Shown: in pieces, positions 11,468 to 19,665 of the stretch
Numbering within the stretch: position 1 is the first letter of the stretch
Layout of the letters: each line of letters starts with the position of its first letter
IMG/VR virus record: IMGVR_UViG_3300025159_000223
Location: 1 to 32,397 of that record
Source: a virus
Strand: one strand, 5' to 3'
Length of the DNA stretch: 32,397 nucleotides
The notes under the pieces: model-generated
Told to the model about the DNA's origin: nothing
The model's input: the letters and a program-made list of their open reading frames with translations, nothing else
Databases searched by the model: none
Translations under genes and position numbers: made by a program

Positions 11468-14275
11468 ATGCCGACACCACACTCAGGCGAAACGCAAGAC
11501 GAATACATTAGCCGCTGCATCCCGATGGTGCTGAACGAGGGAACAGCAAAAGACGGTAGCCAGGCAGCCGCGATCTGCCACTCGATGTGGCGCGAACACG
11601 CGAAGGCAAGTATGAGCGATGAAGTGAAACTCACTGATGCCGATCTCGCACTAGAGGCCAAGCTGCGCGGGATGGAATTTGCCACAGCCGATCCAGGACT
11701 GTTCACTGCGTGCATGAACGATCCAGATAACAAGGATCGCTATCCCACTGAGGAACAGCGCGCGCGTGTATGTGCCGTGATCCACAAGAAGATCACAGGT
11801 ATCACGCCCGCTGAACACGAGAGTGTGAATCTCACGCAAGCAGGACGTATTACCCTCTCCGACATTCATCTTGAATCCCCGCTCGATAAAACCGGCCGCT
11901 CGTGGGAAGTGGTGATCATCGGCCCCGAGACGGTCGGCGATGTACAGGCCATCGAAGGCACACCGTACATCCGCTCGAAGAACAATCGGCTCTGGTCGAT
12001 TGCCGCACTCGAATCAGCCGTGCCGATGTTCGAGGGCGCAAAAGTCTACGATGACCACCTCACCGATGCAGAGTTTCAACAGCGCGGCGGGATGCGGCCA
12101 CCCGGACGCGATTGGCTCGGCTCACTGGTGAATGTGCGTTGGGATCGTGCGACGCAGAGCATGCGCGCGACGTTCAAGACAGTCGATGATGCTTTTGCGC
12201 GCAAGCTCGTGCGGGCGCAAGAGGGCGGAGTTCTCAAGACCATCGGGCTGAGCATCGACGTGCTGCGCGATTTCGTGCGCAAGCGCATCGGGGAATCTGT
12301 CTTTGAACTCGTAAACAAAATCACCCGCGTCATCTCTGTTGACGCGGTCGGCGATCCAGCAGCCGGCGGACGGTTCGTGCGTGCGCTGGAATCCATTCAA
12401 AACGTGCCACACGCACGGGAGGCAAACATGGAAGAGGCAATCAAGCAATGCGATCAACTGATCGCGGCGGTGGAGGCCAGCGCGTTGCCAGACGACGCGA
12501 AGGCGCAGCTCAAGGCGCAACTGGAGCAGATCAAAGCGGGTCTGAGTGCCGCGCCGCCTGCCGAAGTGGTGACACCCGAAGCGCAACAGCAGGCAACCGA
12601 AGCCAAGATCGCGGCGGCGCAGTATGCGCTGCGCACGATCGAGGCCGTGGTCAAAGCAACCAGTCAGAAGCCGGTCGAGCCGAAGCCGACGCTGTCCGAC
12701 ATCGATCGCAAGCTGGCTGAAGCCGATCGCAAGCTGGCCGAGGCGAATGCTACTGCCGATCGCATCCTCGAAGCGGCGCGTGTTGCACAGTCGCGGCAGG
12801 TACTCGAAGCGGCGCTGACCGAATCGGGCTTGTCAAAGCCGATTCGTGAACTGATCCGTGAGCAGTTTGAGGGACGCGCGGTCGAGGCCAACGTGATTAA
12901 AACGGCCATCGAGAAGCATCGCGCGGCATTCCTGGCTGACGATTCAGGCCGTGTGACCGATCACGGCGGCGCGCGTGCGCGCGTCAAACTCGGCATGAAC
13001 GAGGCTGATCAATTCGTCCTCGGCTTTGTCCGGCGCGTGTGGGGTCCGAATGGCGTGCGCAAGTTCGTCAACGCGTTCGGCATGAAATGGAAGGATGGCG
13101 CACCGGTGATCGGTGCAGCGCAAGAAGTTATCGCCGATCCATCGTTTGGCCTGTCAGCGCGCGCGGTCGAGGGTTGGAAATCAGGCGGTGGCTCAATTGG
13201 TTCGATCCCGCTTTACTCTGGCCTGGACGAGTGGTATTGGGATTTGACCGGTGGCGGAGATCGCAGTCAAGCCGACTTCTTCGGCGAAGGCCGGTTCAGC
13301 GCGCGTGCACTCGAAGCCAACCTCAACACCGGCACGCTGACCAGCATAGTCAAGAACGCGGTCAACGTCATGTTGGCTGCCGACTACGCGGTGCAGGAGC
13401 AGTGGTGGAACGAGATTGTCGAGGAATTGGACGTAGACACTTATGACAGCGCGACTCTCGTTCGACTGTTCGGTGCAACGACTCTCTCGATCGTACCCGA
13501 AGGCGATGCTTACACCGAGCTTGATTGGGAAGACGAGGAAGAGACGGCTGCACCCGTCAAGCGCGGCAACTACATCGAAATCACCCTCGAAACTTTCCTG
13601 CGCGACAAGATCAACAAGCTCAACACGTTGCCCGATCGGCTCAGCAAGAGCTGGTACAACACCGTTGCGGATCGTGTGGCGCAGGTGTTCACAACGAACA
13701 CCGCGGCCGGCCCAGTGCTCTCGGATACCGGTGCGTTGTTCAACGCAACAGCAGCCACCAGCGCGGGTGGACACGCTAACTTGCTCACAACGGCAATGTC
13801 TTGGGCAGCCATCAATGCTGCCGTGATCGCCATGAAGAAGCAGACCGATCAGCCGCTCGGTGTCGGTCGCCGACTCGGCCTCGATGTCATGCCGACGCAT
13901 GTGCTCGTGCCGATCGATCTCACTGCGACAACCGAACGTATCATCGACGCTGAGAAAATACCTGGCAGCGCAGACAACGACCCGAACCCCTACTATCGCA
14001 AGATCAAAGTGCTGGAAGTGCCGGTCTGGACGGATGTAACCGACTGGGCACTCGTTGCTAAGCCTGGTGGTGTCAGCCCGATCAAGCTGATCTGGTTGCG
14101 CGGCAAGCGCACGCCGGAGCTGTTCGAGGCATCCGACGAAAAGACCGGTGCGCTGCTGACCAACGATGCGATCCGCTACAAGGTGCGGCAATTCGGGTTT
14201 GAGTTCTCATCGACCTATCGCGTTGCACCGGTTGCCGATTGGCGCTCGCTGCACAAGTCCAACGTCGCGGGGTAG
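11468..14275 (+). CDS. Fused prohead protease, scaffold and HK97-fold major capsid protein
   Basis: The ATG at 11468 begins 'MPTPHSGETQDEYISRC', the usual N-terminus of this phage protein class, so an upstream in-frame TTG (11384) that would translate the hairpin is rejected. The 935-residue product has three parts. Residues 120-305 are a prohead serine protease: candidate catalytic His197 in 'VYDDHL' and Ser262 in 'TIGLSID', and the closing 'SVDAVGDPAAGGRF'. Residues 320-520 are a charged coiled-coil scaffold with 'KLAEADRKLAEA' heptads. From about 540 to 935 lies the HK97-fold capsid protein ('AQEVIADPSFG', 'KSWYNTVADRVAQVF', 'VLVPIDLTATTERI', 'ETFLRDKINKLNTL'). The protease should release capsid subunits by self-cleavage. 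No ribosome-binding site is visible. Confidence 0.9.
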   Translation: MPTPHSGETQDEYISRCIPMVLNEGTAKDGSQAAAICHSMWREHAKASMSDEVKLTDADLALEAKLRGMEFATADPGLFTACMNDPDNKDRYPTEEQRARVCAVIHKKITGITPAEHESVNLTQAGRITLSDIHLESPLDKTGRSWEVVIIGPETVGDVQAIEGTPYIRSKNNRLWSIAALESAVPMFEGAKVYDDHLTDAEFQQRGGMRPPGRDWLGSLVNVRWDRATQSMRATFKTVDDAFARKLVRAQEGGVLKTIGLSIDVLRDFVRKRIGESVFELVNKITRVISVDAVGDPAAGGRFVRALESIQNVPHAREANMEEAIKQCDQLIAAVEASALPDDAKAQLKAQLEQIKAGLSAAPPAEVVTPEAQQQATEAKIAAAQYALRTIEAVVKATSQKPVEPKPTLSDIDRKLAEADRKLAEANATADRILEAARVAQSRQVLEAALTESGLSKPIRELIREQFEGRAVEANVIKTAIEKHRAAFLADDSGRVTDHGGARARVKLGMNEADQFVLGFVRRVWGPNGVRKFVNAFGMKWKDGAPVIGAAQEVIADPSFGLSARAVEGWKSGGGSIGSIPLYSGLDEWYWDLTGGGDRSQADFFGEGRFSARALEANLNTGTLTSIVKNAVNVMLAADYAVQEQWWNEIVEELDVDTYDSATLVRLFGATTLSIVPEGDAYTELDWEDEEETAAPVKRGNYIEITLETFLRDKINKLNTLPDRLSKSWYNTVADRVAQVFTTNTAAGPVLSDTGALFNATAATSAGGHANLLTTAMSWAAINAAVIAMKKQTDQPLGVGRRLGLDVMPTHVLVPIDLTATTERIIDAEKIPGSADNDPNPYYRKIKVLEVPVWTDVTDWALVAKPGGVSPIKLIWLRGKRTPELFEASDEKTGALLTNDAIRYKVRQFGFEFSSTYRVAPVADWRSLHKSNVAG

Positions 14276-14277
14276 CT

Positions 14278-15117
14278 ATGAAAAGCAACTTTGAGCTGAA
14301 AGGTTGGTTAGCTGTCGGCGTTACTCTCGCGGCAGCAGTGGCACTCATTCTGTCTGTGACGCTGCTGAACAGACGCGAAGTGATCACCGTTGAGCCATTC
14401 GGTGTCACGCACTTCGGTGCAGTGCATGTCGATGACGGCTCGGTATCAGAGCCGTCGTTGGGTTTCACTGGCGATACCGACGTGGGCTTTTATCGCGTCG
14501 GCGCGAATGACATCGGTGTCAGTGCGGGTGGGTCGAAAGTCGGTGACTTCACCTCGGCCGGTTGGACAGGTGGTGTCAGCGTCGGTAGTAACGATTTGAC
14601 TGGACGCAACATCACAGCAACTGGAACGTTGAGTGTTGGAGGCGCATCAAGTATTGCAGGCGCAGCGACCTTCAACGGTGCAACGGATTTCAACGCGGCG
14701 ATGAATGTCGATGCGAATGGCGATTTTGATAGCCTCAGCACCGCTGGCAACATCGATATGACAACGATGAACAATACGGGTGCAGGCGCGGTCACGATCA
14801 ATGATGAATTGAACGTGAACACGACCATCAGCAGCACCGGTAACATAACTGTGGGCGGTTCATTGGTGTTGGATGGCGTCGCGTTCACCGGTCCGCTCGT
14901 CGGTTTCACTGGCAGCGTCAGCAATAATGTGTTGCTGGCGCACGGTGTCGGAACGACCCCGACCGAAGTGATCTGTGGAATCGTCAACACGGGCGCGCTC
15001 ACTGAGACGGTGTATATCAGCGCGACGAACGCAACGAGTGTCACGCTGGGTGTGTTCGATATTACGGGCGCGGCCTGGACGGATAACCTCACGGTGCATT
15101 GCATCGCAACACGTTAA
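14278..15117 (+). CDS. Membrane-anchored or signal-bearing fibre-like protein next to the capsid
   Basis: The ATG at 14278 follows the capsid stop by two bases. The 279-residue protein starts with 'MKSNFELKGW' and a strong hydrophobic segment at residues 9-30 ('LAVGVTLAAAVALILSVTLL'), then a fibre-like module 'LGFTGDTDVGFYRVGAN' typical of phage tail fibre and adhesin repeats, followed by Gly/Thr/Asn-rich beta-helix-like repeats ('ATGTLSVGGASSIAGAATFN'). The C-terminus is a small beta domain. A transmembrane segment on a virion fibre is odd: it may be a capsid decoration inserted into a hydrophobic pocket, or a host-envelope protein made during infection. Composition is clear; function is inferred. 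Confidence 0.75.
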   Translation: MKSNFELKGWLAVGVTLAAAVALILSVTLLNRREVITVEPFGVTHFGAVHVDDGSVSEPSLGFTGDTDVGFYRVGANDIGVSAGGSKVGDFTSAGWTGGVSVGSNDLTGRNITATGTLSVGGASSIAGAATFNGATDFNAAMNVDANGDFDSLSTAGNIDMTTMNNTGAGAVTINDELNVNTTISSTGNITVGGSLVLDGVAFTGPLVGFTGSVSNNVLLAHGVGTTPTEVICGIVNTGALTETVYISATNATSVTLGVFDITGAAWTDNLTVHCIATR

Positions 15118-15126
15118 GGAGCTAAC

Positions 15127-15486
15127 ATGGGAGACTTGTTTACCATCTCGTTCGTCGAAGGTGAAGTCGGTGTTACACTCGGTGCGCTGTTTCGGTATCT
15201 CACGTTCGACTTCCCGTTTACTATCGTCGGGGTGACCTGTTCGCCATCGGCTGATGACGCGGGTCTGACCATCGATATCAATGACAATGGATCGGCGGCC
15301 ATCGATGGCATCGTCTGCGCGACGAAGGCCACACCGGGCACGTGGAAATCGACGCATCTCGGCGGTGCACAAACACCCGTTGCTGTTGCCGCTGGCAGCG
15401 TGATCTCGTTTGATGCCAACAGCGCGGCAGCCGATACACGCGTGGGCATCGTGATGACCTGCTTGCTCGGCGCGAAGAATGCCTAA
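15127..15486 (+). CDS. Small beta-rich head protein, unknown
   Basis: A 119-residue protein with a GGAG ribosome-binding site five bases upstream. Alternating hydrophobic strands ('FDFPFTIVGVTCSPSADDAG', 'LTIDINDNGSAAID') suggest a compact beta sandwich, comparable to capsid decoration proteins or a small carbohydrate-binding domain. It directly follows the fibre-like gene and overlaps the next gene by eight bases. The family is not recognised. Confidence 0.65.
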   Translation: MGDLFTISFVEGEVGVTLGALFRYLTFDFPFTIVGVTCSPSADDAGLTIDINDNGSAAIDGIVCATKATPGTWKSTHLGGAQTPVAVAAGSVISFDANSAAADTRVGIVMTCLLGAKNA

Positions 15487-15766
15487 ACTCGAAGAAGCAC
15501 TCGAAGGGCTGAATATCAAAGCTGCCGACGTGTTGGCCTGGCATGAGTATCCTGATCGCGTTGTCGTCGTGTTGATCAGCGGGCCGAAGCTCACTTGGCC
15601 GCCAGCAGTTGAGCCAACAGGAGCACCGGCACCGGAAGTCAAGGCATCCGACGAAGCGCGGCAAGCTGCCGCCGAGTTGGGTGTTGATCTGAAAGACGTT
15701 GAGGCGCATCGCGAGAGTGGCAAAGTCTCAGCGAAGGACGTGCGACTGCACAAGAGCAAGAAGTAA
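15479..15766 (+). CDS. Head protein with E3-binding-like C-terminal domain
   Basis: A 95-residue protein whose ATG lies eight bases before the preceding stop. After a short N-terminal strand-rich part and a Pro/Ala hinge, residues 56-90 ('ASDEARQAAAELGVDLKDVE' and 'SGKVSAKDV') match the pattern of the peripheral subunit-binding (E3-binding) domain: two short helices joined by a loop before G-(R/K)-(V/I)-x-x-x-DV. Phages often carry this fold in small neck or head proteins, where it probably serves protein-protein contact. Good support for the domain, none for a specific partner. Confidence 0.7.
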   Translation: MPKLEEALEGLNIKAADVLAWHEYPDRVVVVLISGPKLTWPPAVEPTGAPAPEVKASDEARQAAAELGVDLKDVEAHRESGKVSAKDVRLHKSKK

Positions 15767-15783
15767 GCTCAATGGAGCCAGTT

Positions 15784-15828
15784 GAGCGCGGCGGATGCGG
15801 TGAACCCGCGCGCCGCGCTCATTGTTTT
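15784..15828 (+). terminator. Hairpin with T-rich tail between head and neck genes
   Basis: GAGCGCGGCG (15784-15793) pairs perfectly with CGCCGCGCTC (15811-15820); a smaller GCGG/CCGC hairpin is nested in the loop. ATTGTTTT follows, as in an intrinsic terminator. It lies between the stop at 15766 and the AGAGGA ribosome-binding site of the gene at 15841, and probably causes partial termination that reduces tail relative to head transcripts. Confidence 0.75.
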
Positions 15829-15840
15829 AGAGAGGATCAG

Positions 15841-16191
15841 ATGGATACATTCCGGTGGGACTTCACAACGAACGCCAGTGGTGTAGCCTCCAAGACGACG
15901 CCGAATCTGAACGGCAGGCTCTACGGTGTTGCGGTCGTCCTCGGCACAGCAGCAGCAGTGGACGTGACGATCGCTAATGCTGAAGCGATCACGCTCTTCA
16001 CTAAAACTACACTTGCAGCAGGAATGCACTTAGTGCGCAAGCAGGTTGAAGATGCAGCGGGTGTGGCACTAGTCTATTCGGCTGGCAATGCTGTAGAAGA
16101 CATGCAGCCAGTTGTCGGCCCGCTCACGCTGACCATCGCCAACGGTGGCGATGCCAAGACGGCGAGCCTGATCCTCTATCTGGAGCCTTGA
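15841..16191 (+). CDS. Small virion protein of unknown family
   Basis: The ATG at 15841 has AGAGGA five bases upstream; an upstream ATG (15772) would translate the hairpin and is not used. The 116-residue protein is beta-rich ('FRWDFTTNASGVASKTTPNL', 'NGRLYGVAVVLGTAAAVDVT', 'PLTLTIANGGDAKTASLILY') and resembles small phage neck or capsid-associated proteins seen before the head-tail connector. Its TGA overlaps start codons of the next short gene. Confidence 0.7.
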   Translation: MDTFRWDFTTNASGVASKTTPNLNGRLYGVAVVLGTAAAVDVTIANAEAITLFTKTTLAAGMHLVRKQVEDAAGVALVYSAGNAVEDMQPVVGPLTLTIANGGDAKTASLILYLEP

Positions 16192-16192
16192 T

Positions 16193-16297
16193 GTGGATAG
16201 GAGAGTATGGTTCACTGGCACTCTGATCGGTCTCTCTATGTGGATCGTGATCACCATTGCTTTGCTCAAGATCGCGCAGATGATAGGACTGATGTAG
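16193..16297 (+). CDS. 34-residue single-pass membrane microprotein
   Basis: A GTG at 16193 opens a 34-codon frame that ends at TAG 16295-16297, immediately before the connector ATG. The product has a basic start (MDRRVWF) and one hydrophobic helix at about residues 8-26 ('TGTLIGLSMWIVITIALLKI'). It has the positive-inside topology of an N-in membrane peptide. GGAG-like purines are missing, but the exact tiling between two virion genes and the clear membrane segment argue that it is expressed, perhaps through coupling. Confidence 0.45.
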   Translation: MDRRVWFTGTLIGLSMWIVITIALLKIAQMIGLM

Positions 16298-17506
16298 ATG
16301 GCACGCCGTATCTTGCAATCCGATTTCACCGATAAACTCGATGCCATCCTGCGCGGCATCGATGCACGGCAGGTGACAGCAGCGGATAAAGTGCTGGCGC
16401 TCGATTCGGCGCTCTCGCGTTACAGCCAGGACAAACCACGGATCCGTACAGTAGACTTCGCCGGTGACAGCAGCGCGTACTACATTCTCCACGGTCAGAT
16501 CGTGAATGTGGCCGACACGACGCGTGATGCAGCAGTCGATGTGACCAGCAGCGGCGCGGATCAACAGTTGGCGATCAAGTTTACTCTCTCGCGCCGGATG
16601 CAGGTGCACGCGGTGCGTGTGCTATTGCGACGCACGGGCAGTCCAGCCGGTACGATAACCTGCCAGATTCGCGGCGACTCAACGAGCCTGCCCGGATCAA
16701 GTGCGCTACAAACGTCCAACAGCCTCACATCATTAACTGCGCTGCCGCTCGGATTCGAGGCGGGTAAGGTCGAGTTTCAATTCGCCGATCCGCGTCCATT
16801 GGCAGCCGGCACGTACTATGTGGTGCTGGTGCCATCGAGCTATAGCTACACGAATGGCGCAACCGAGATCGTGTTGGGTGTCGATCAGTCCAGTGTGGCC
16901 AATACGCTGTTTACCTATAACGGTACAGTGTGGACCGCGTATGGCACAGCCAGCGCCGGTGTGATCGAGGTCATCGCATCACTGCCTGATTGGTCGTATC
17001 GGGACTCCAACATCAAGGATGCCGACATCCCGGCACCGACGATCTCGGCAGACGAAGTGCCACAGCTATTGGAGGACGAGGACTTTGAGATCATCTTGGT
17101 CGATGACACCGAGTACCTCTACCTGCCGAATCATCGACCTGCATCGACTGATACGATCCGTCTGTATTATCCAGGCCGCTATGTATTCAATGGATCACCG
17201 GCAGCAGTGGACATCCCATTGGGACACTTCGAGGCAGCATGCTCACTCGGTGCGCATTACGTCTGCGTGTGGCTGGCAGCGAAGTACGCGCAGAACATCG
17301 ACAGCGGTTTATCTGCCGACATCGCGGATCGGCGCAATCAGAGCGACGTGTATGCCAGCCGCGCCGCTAATTTTCTGCGCGAATATGAGGCACTGCTTGG
17401 CATCGGTGAGGAAGCTACAGTGACTGCCGCGATGAAGTTTGGCGATCTCGATCGTGGCACGTACTCGCCGCGTGACTTCATTTATCACGAGAAACGCAGG
17501 CGATAG
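16298..17506 (+). CDS. Head-tail connector/neck protein with an inserted beta-domain
   Basis: A 402-residue protein. The N-terminal part ('DSALSRYSQDKPRIRTVDFA' and 'GDSSAYYI') and the C-terminal part ('LPDWSYRD', 'EYLYLPNHRPASTDTIRLYY', helical 'FEAACSLGAHYVCVWLAAKY') together match small neck proteins with the pattern RYS-D-P, GDG--YY-LP-W, YP and a C-terminal helical bundle. Between about residues 64 and 228 a Ser/Thr-rich jelly-roll-like domain is inserted ('LSRRMQVHAVRVLLRRTGSP', 'RPLAAGTYYVVLVPSS'). It occupies the loop right after 'AYY', so it should stick out from the neck. A sugar-binding role is inference. Confidence 0.75.
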   Translation: MARRILQSDFTDKLDAILRGIDARQVTAADKVLALDSALSRYSQDKPRIRTVDFAGDSSAYYILHGQIVNVADTTRDAAVDVTSSGADQQLAIKFTLSRRMQVHAVRVLLRRTGSPAGTITCQIRGDSTSLPGSSALQTSNSLTSLTALPLGFEAGKVEFQFADPRPLAAGTYYVVLVPSSYSYTNGATEIVLGVDQSSVANTLFTYNGTVWTAYGTASAGVIEVIASLPDWSYRDSNIKDADIPAPTISADEVPQLLEDEDFEIILVDDTEYLYLPNHRPASTDTIRLYYPGRYVFNGSPAAVDIPLGHFEAACSLGAHYVCVWLAAKYAQNIDSGLSADIADRRNQSDVYASRAANFLREYEALLGIGEEATVTAAMKFGDLDRGTYSPRDFIYHEKRRR

Positions 17507-17509
17507 AGA

Positions 17510-18115
17510 ATGGCACTTAGCGAGCTGACCCTAGCAATGCTGACACTGGCAGGCTATTTTCAACCTGATCAGTCCGTGGCAGGACAGGAACACAAATATA
17601 GCAGCGTCATGGCCGATTTGCTGAGACCGATTTCTTATCGCATTGCAGATTGGGGACAATACCATGTTCCCGACATGGAGCTTTATCGAAAACTCGACGA
17701 CTCATCGCTCGGACGGCAATATAAGATTTATGTCACGGTAAAATATGGATTGCACACAAACAATCCATTGGACATTCTGCATCTTATCCAGAACGAGCGA
17801 GTTGCTTCATTCTTGATTCGTTTAGGTGAGGTGAATATCTTCGACGAATCACCGGAATATGATGTAGTCATGATCGAATGTTCCGGCGAGGGTCTGATTG
17901 CACTCAATGGACTGGTCTCAAGCTCGCTCATCAATTCTGACACATATCCTGAGTATCATCCGCATGCAACAATAGCCCACGTCAAAAAAGGCATGGGACG
18001 GGCACACATTGGAGCGATGGAATTTAACGGCCTCGAAGCTCAGATTGATAGTCTGATGTTTTCAGCACAAGATGGTCGGCAGACAGCTATTCCACTTTAT
18101 GGAGTTGAACTGTGA
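17510..18115 (+). CDS. 2H phosphoesterase-like protein with altered first motif
   Basis: A 201-residue protein with the second 2H (LigT/2'-5' RNA ligase-like) motif intact: 'YPEYHPHATIAHVKKG', His152-x-Thr154. The place of the first motif reads 'YKIYVTVKYGLHT': Tyr74-Val-Thr76, so the expected catalytic His is Tyr. 2H enzymes act on cyclic phosphates or 2'-5' linkages; phage members include the anti-CBASS nuclease Acb1, though I cannot place this one there. The gene is visibly richer in A/T than its neighbours and is inserted between two neck genes, as expected for an acquired moron. The stop overlaps the next start. One missing histidine suggests binding instead of catalysis, or an atypical mechanism. 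Confidence 0.75.
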   Translation: MALSELTLAMLTLAGYFQPDQSVAGQEHKYSSVMADLLRPISYRIADWGQYHVPDMELYRKLDDSSLGRQYKIYVTVKYGLHTNNPLDILHLIQNERVASFLIRLGEVNIFDESPEYDVVMIECSGEGLIALNGLVSSSLINSDTYPEYHPHATIAHVKKGMGRAHIGAMEFNGLEAQIDSLMFSAQDGRQTAIPLYGVEL

Positions 18116-18711
18116 CGATGGCTGATCCGTTGTCCATCGAGATCGATACCTCACAAGTGGATCGCTTCGTGGCGAAGTTTCCAATGAGCGGGCCACGCAT
18201 TGCCGAACGTGAGTTGCGCATCGGATTAGACGATGCGCTCGGCTACACGGCAGCGCAAGTTGTCGAACGTGTGCCAGTGAACACCGGCGTGCTACGCGAG
18301 AGCATCTATGATGAGATCACTGGATTGAGAGTGAGCATCAGTGGCATCGATCTAGAAGGCGTCGTGTCGAGCAGCGATTATGAGCCGAAAGTGAATGCAG
18401 TCGAGTTTGGGCGCAAGCCGGGCAAGATGCCGCCGGTCGAGGCCATTGCACTGTGGGTGCGGCGCAAGGGATTAGCCGGAACGTATAAAGTCGCGGCCAG
18501 CAAGATCGGACGGCATGCGCGCACTGGCAAACGCGAACAGCAGCGCAAAGAGGATTGGAGCCTGGCCTGGGCGATCGCGAAAAAAATCAAACGCGTTGGC
18601 ACGAAAGGCGCATTCATGTTCACGAAGGCGTTTGAGGCATCGCAAACCTACATCGTCAAAGTCATGGACGCAGCAGTGGATCGCATCCTGAACGCGTGGT
18701 CGAAGGAATGA
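18112..18711 (+). CDS. Tail completion protein, HK97 gp10-like
   Basis: A 199-residue protein starting at a GTG that overlaps the previous stop, or at ATG 18118. The element 'VVERVPVNTGVLRESI' followed by 'VEFGRKPGKMPPVEAI' is typical of the HK97 gp10-like family (PF04883), which joins tail to neck. The rest is basic and helical ('RKEDWSLAWAIAKKIKRVGT') and ends with a helix often seen in this family ('FTKAFEASQTYIVKVM'). Its position before the tail terminator fits. Overlaps ATGA with the next gene. Confidence 0.85.
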   Translation: MTMADPLSIEIDTSQVDRFVAKFPMSGPRIAERELRIGLDDALGYTAAQVVERVPVNTGVLRESIYDEITGLRVSISGIDLEGVVSSSDYEPKVNAVEFGRKPGKMPPVEAIALWVRRKGLAGTYKVAASKIGRHARTGKREQQRKEDWSLAWAIAKKIKRVGTKGAFMFTKAFEASQTYIVKVMDAAVDRILNAWSKE

Positions 18712-19448
18712 CAGTATCCATCGATCCCGAATACCAGACCTACGAGCAGGTGGCAGCGAACATCCGCAGCGCGCTCGGCACGGGTGTAAAGGTATTCGAG
18801 TCTGTACCGTTTCTGCCATCAGCGGAGGAGTTCGATAAGCTCGTGTTGGCGACATTCGAATCGGCGAAGCTGGCTTACTTCTGGGTCGTGTTCGTGGACG
18901 GTGTCGATCCCGATCAACTCGCGACGATGCACCAGCGCGAGCGCATTCCGGCATCCATCTATGGATACATGAGCCGGAGCGACAAACCAGGTGAGCCGGA
19001 CGCCGGCGACGCAAGCGTATCTGTGCCGTTCGCATCGGGCACGGCGACCGCAGGATCGACCACGACGCTCACTGATTCAAATGCCGCATTCACTATCGAT
19101 GAGTTCGCCAACAGTCACGAGCTATGGATCACCTACACTGATGGCACTGTCGATCACCGGCGCATCCTCAGCAACACGGCAACAGCACTCACTGTGCGGC
19201 AGGCGTTCGGTACAACCATCGGTGCCGGTGTGACTTACGAGATATGGTTACGCCCGACTGAATGGATCATGCGCGAGCAGGCGCGCAAGGTGCTGGACAC
19301 GCTGACGACAAATCGCAGCGGTGGTGGCGCATGGTCGGGCAACCTGCCGAACTATCGCATCGAAGCGATCACGCTGTACGAGCGCGGCATGTGGCGCGTG
19401 GCGTTTTCACAGACGAAAGAGACATCGAAAGGCAAGAGCTATGCCTAA
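18708..19448 (+). CDS. Tail terminator-like protein with an inserted beta-domain
   Basis: ATG 18708 overlaps the previous stop (ATGA). The 246-residue protein has split ends: residues 1-105 ('YEQVAANIRSALGTGVKVFE' onward) and 182-246 ('IEAITLYERGMWRVAFSQ') look like a tail terminator or minor tail protein. Between them, at about residues 106-181, lies a common phage beta module ('GTATAGSTTTLTDSNAAF', 'DHRRILSNTATALTVRQAFG', 'GVTYEIW'). That module normally occurs in virion surface proteins. Assignment rests on position between gp10-like and tail tube genes and is moderate. Confidence 0.65.
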   Translation: MTVSIDPEYQTYEQVAANIRSALGTGVKVFESVPFLPSAEEFDKLVLATFESAKLAYFWVVFVDGVDPDQLATMHQRERIPASIYGYMSRSDKPGEPDAGDASVSVPFASGTATAGSTTTLTDSNAAFTIDEFANSHELWITYTDGTVDHRRILSNTATALTVRQAFGTTIGAGVTYEIWLRPTEWIMREQARKVLDTLTTNRSGGGAWSGNLPNYRIEAITLYERGMWRVAFSQTKETSKGKSYA

Positions 19449-19665
19449 AACGAAAGTGCGTTTGTTTTTCCCGGACATCGAGACGGGACAAATATCAGTG
19501 GGTTTCTCTACTGTCGATGTCATCAATCACATTGCAGAGATTGACGGTACTGAGGTCGAATTCATCACCTACTGGCAGCAGATAGCGAGCGCGATCATCG
19601 CGCGCGATCTATATTACGTGAATACCGATCTGAATCCATTTGACGATGCAGAGGTGCAATCATGA
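19441..19665 (+). CDS. Small tail-region protein, unknown
   Basis: A 74-residue protein from ATG 19441, eight bases inside the previous gene, to TGA 19663-19665, which overlaps the tail tube start. It has a beta-rich start ('KVRLFFPDIETGQISVGFST') and an acidic end. The frame could be extended upstream, but only across the tail terminator gene. No family is recognised. Precise coupling with both neighbours supports it. Confidence 0.6.
   Translation: MPKTKVRLFFPDIETGQISVGFSTVDVINHIAEIDGTEVEFITYWQQIASAIIARDLYYVNTDLNPFDDAEVQS

Noticed and set aside
13193-14191. 332-codon minus-strand frame inside the capsid gene
   Set aside because: The plus-strand capsid frame is clearly coding; the reverse frame has low-complexity His/Arg/Cys-rich sequence and no family features.
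14860-15759. 299-codon minus-strand frame across the head genes
   Set aside because: It spans three well-supported plus-strand genes and their boundaries, and shows no ribosome-binding site.
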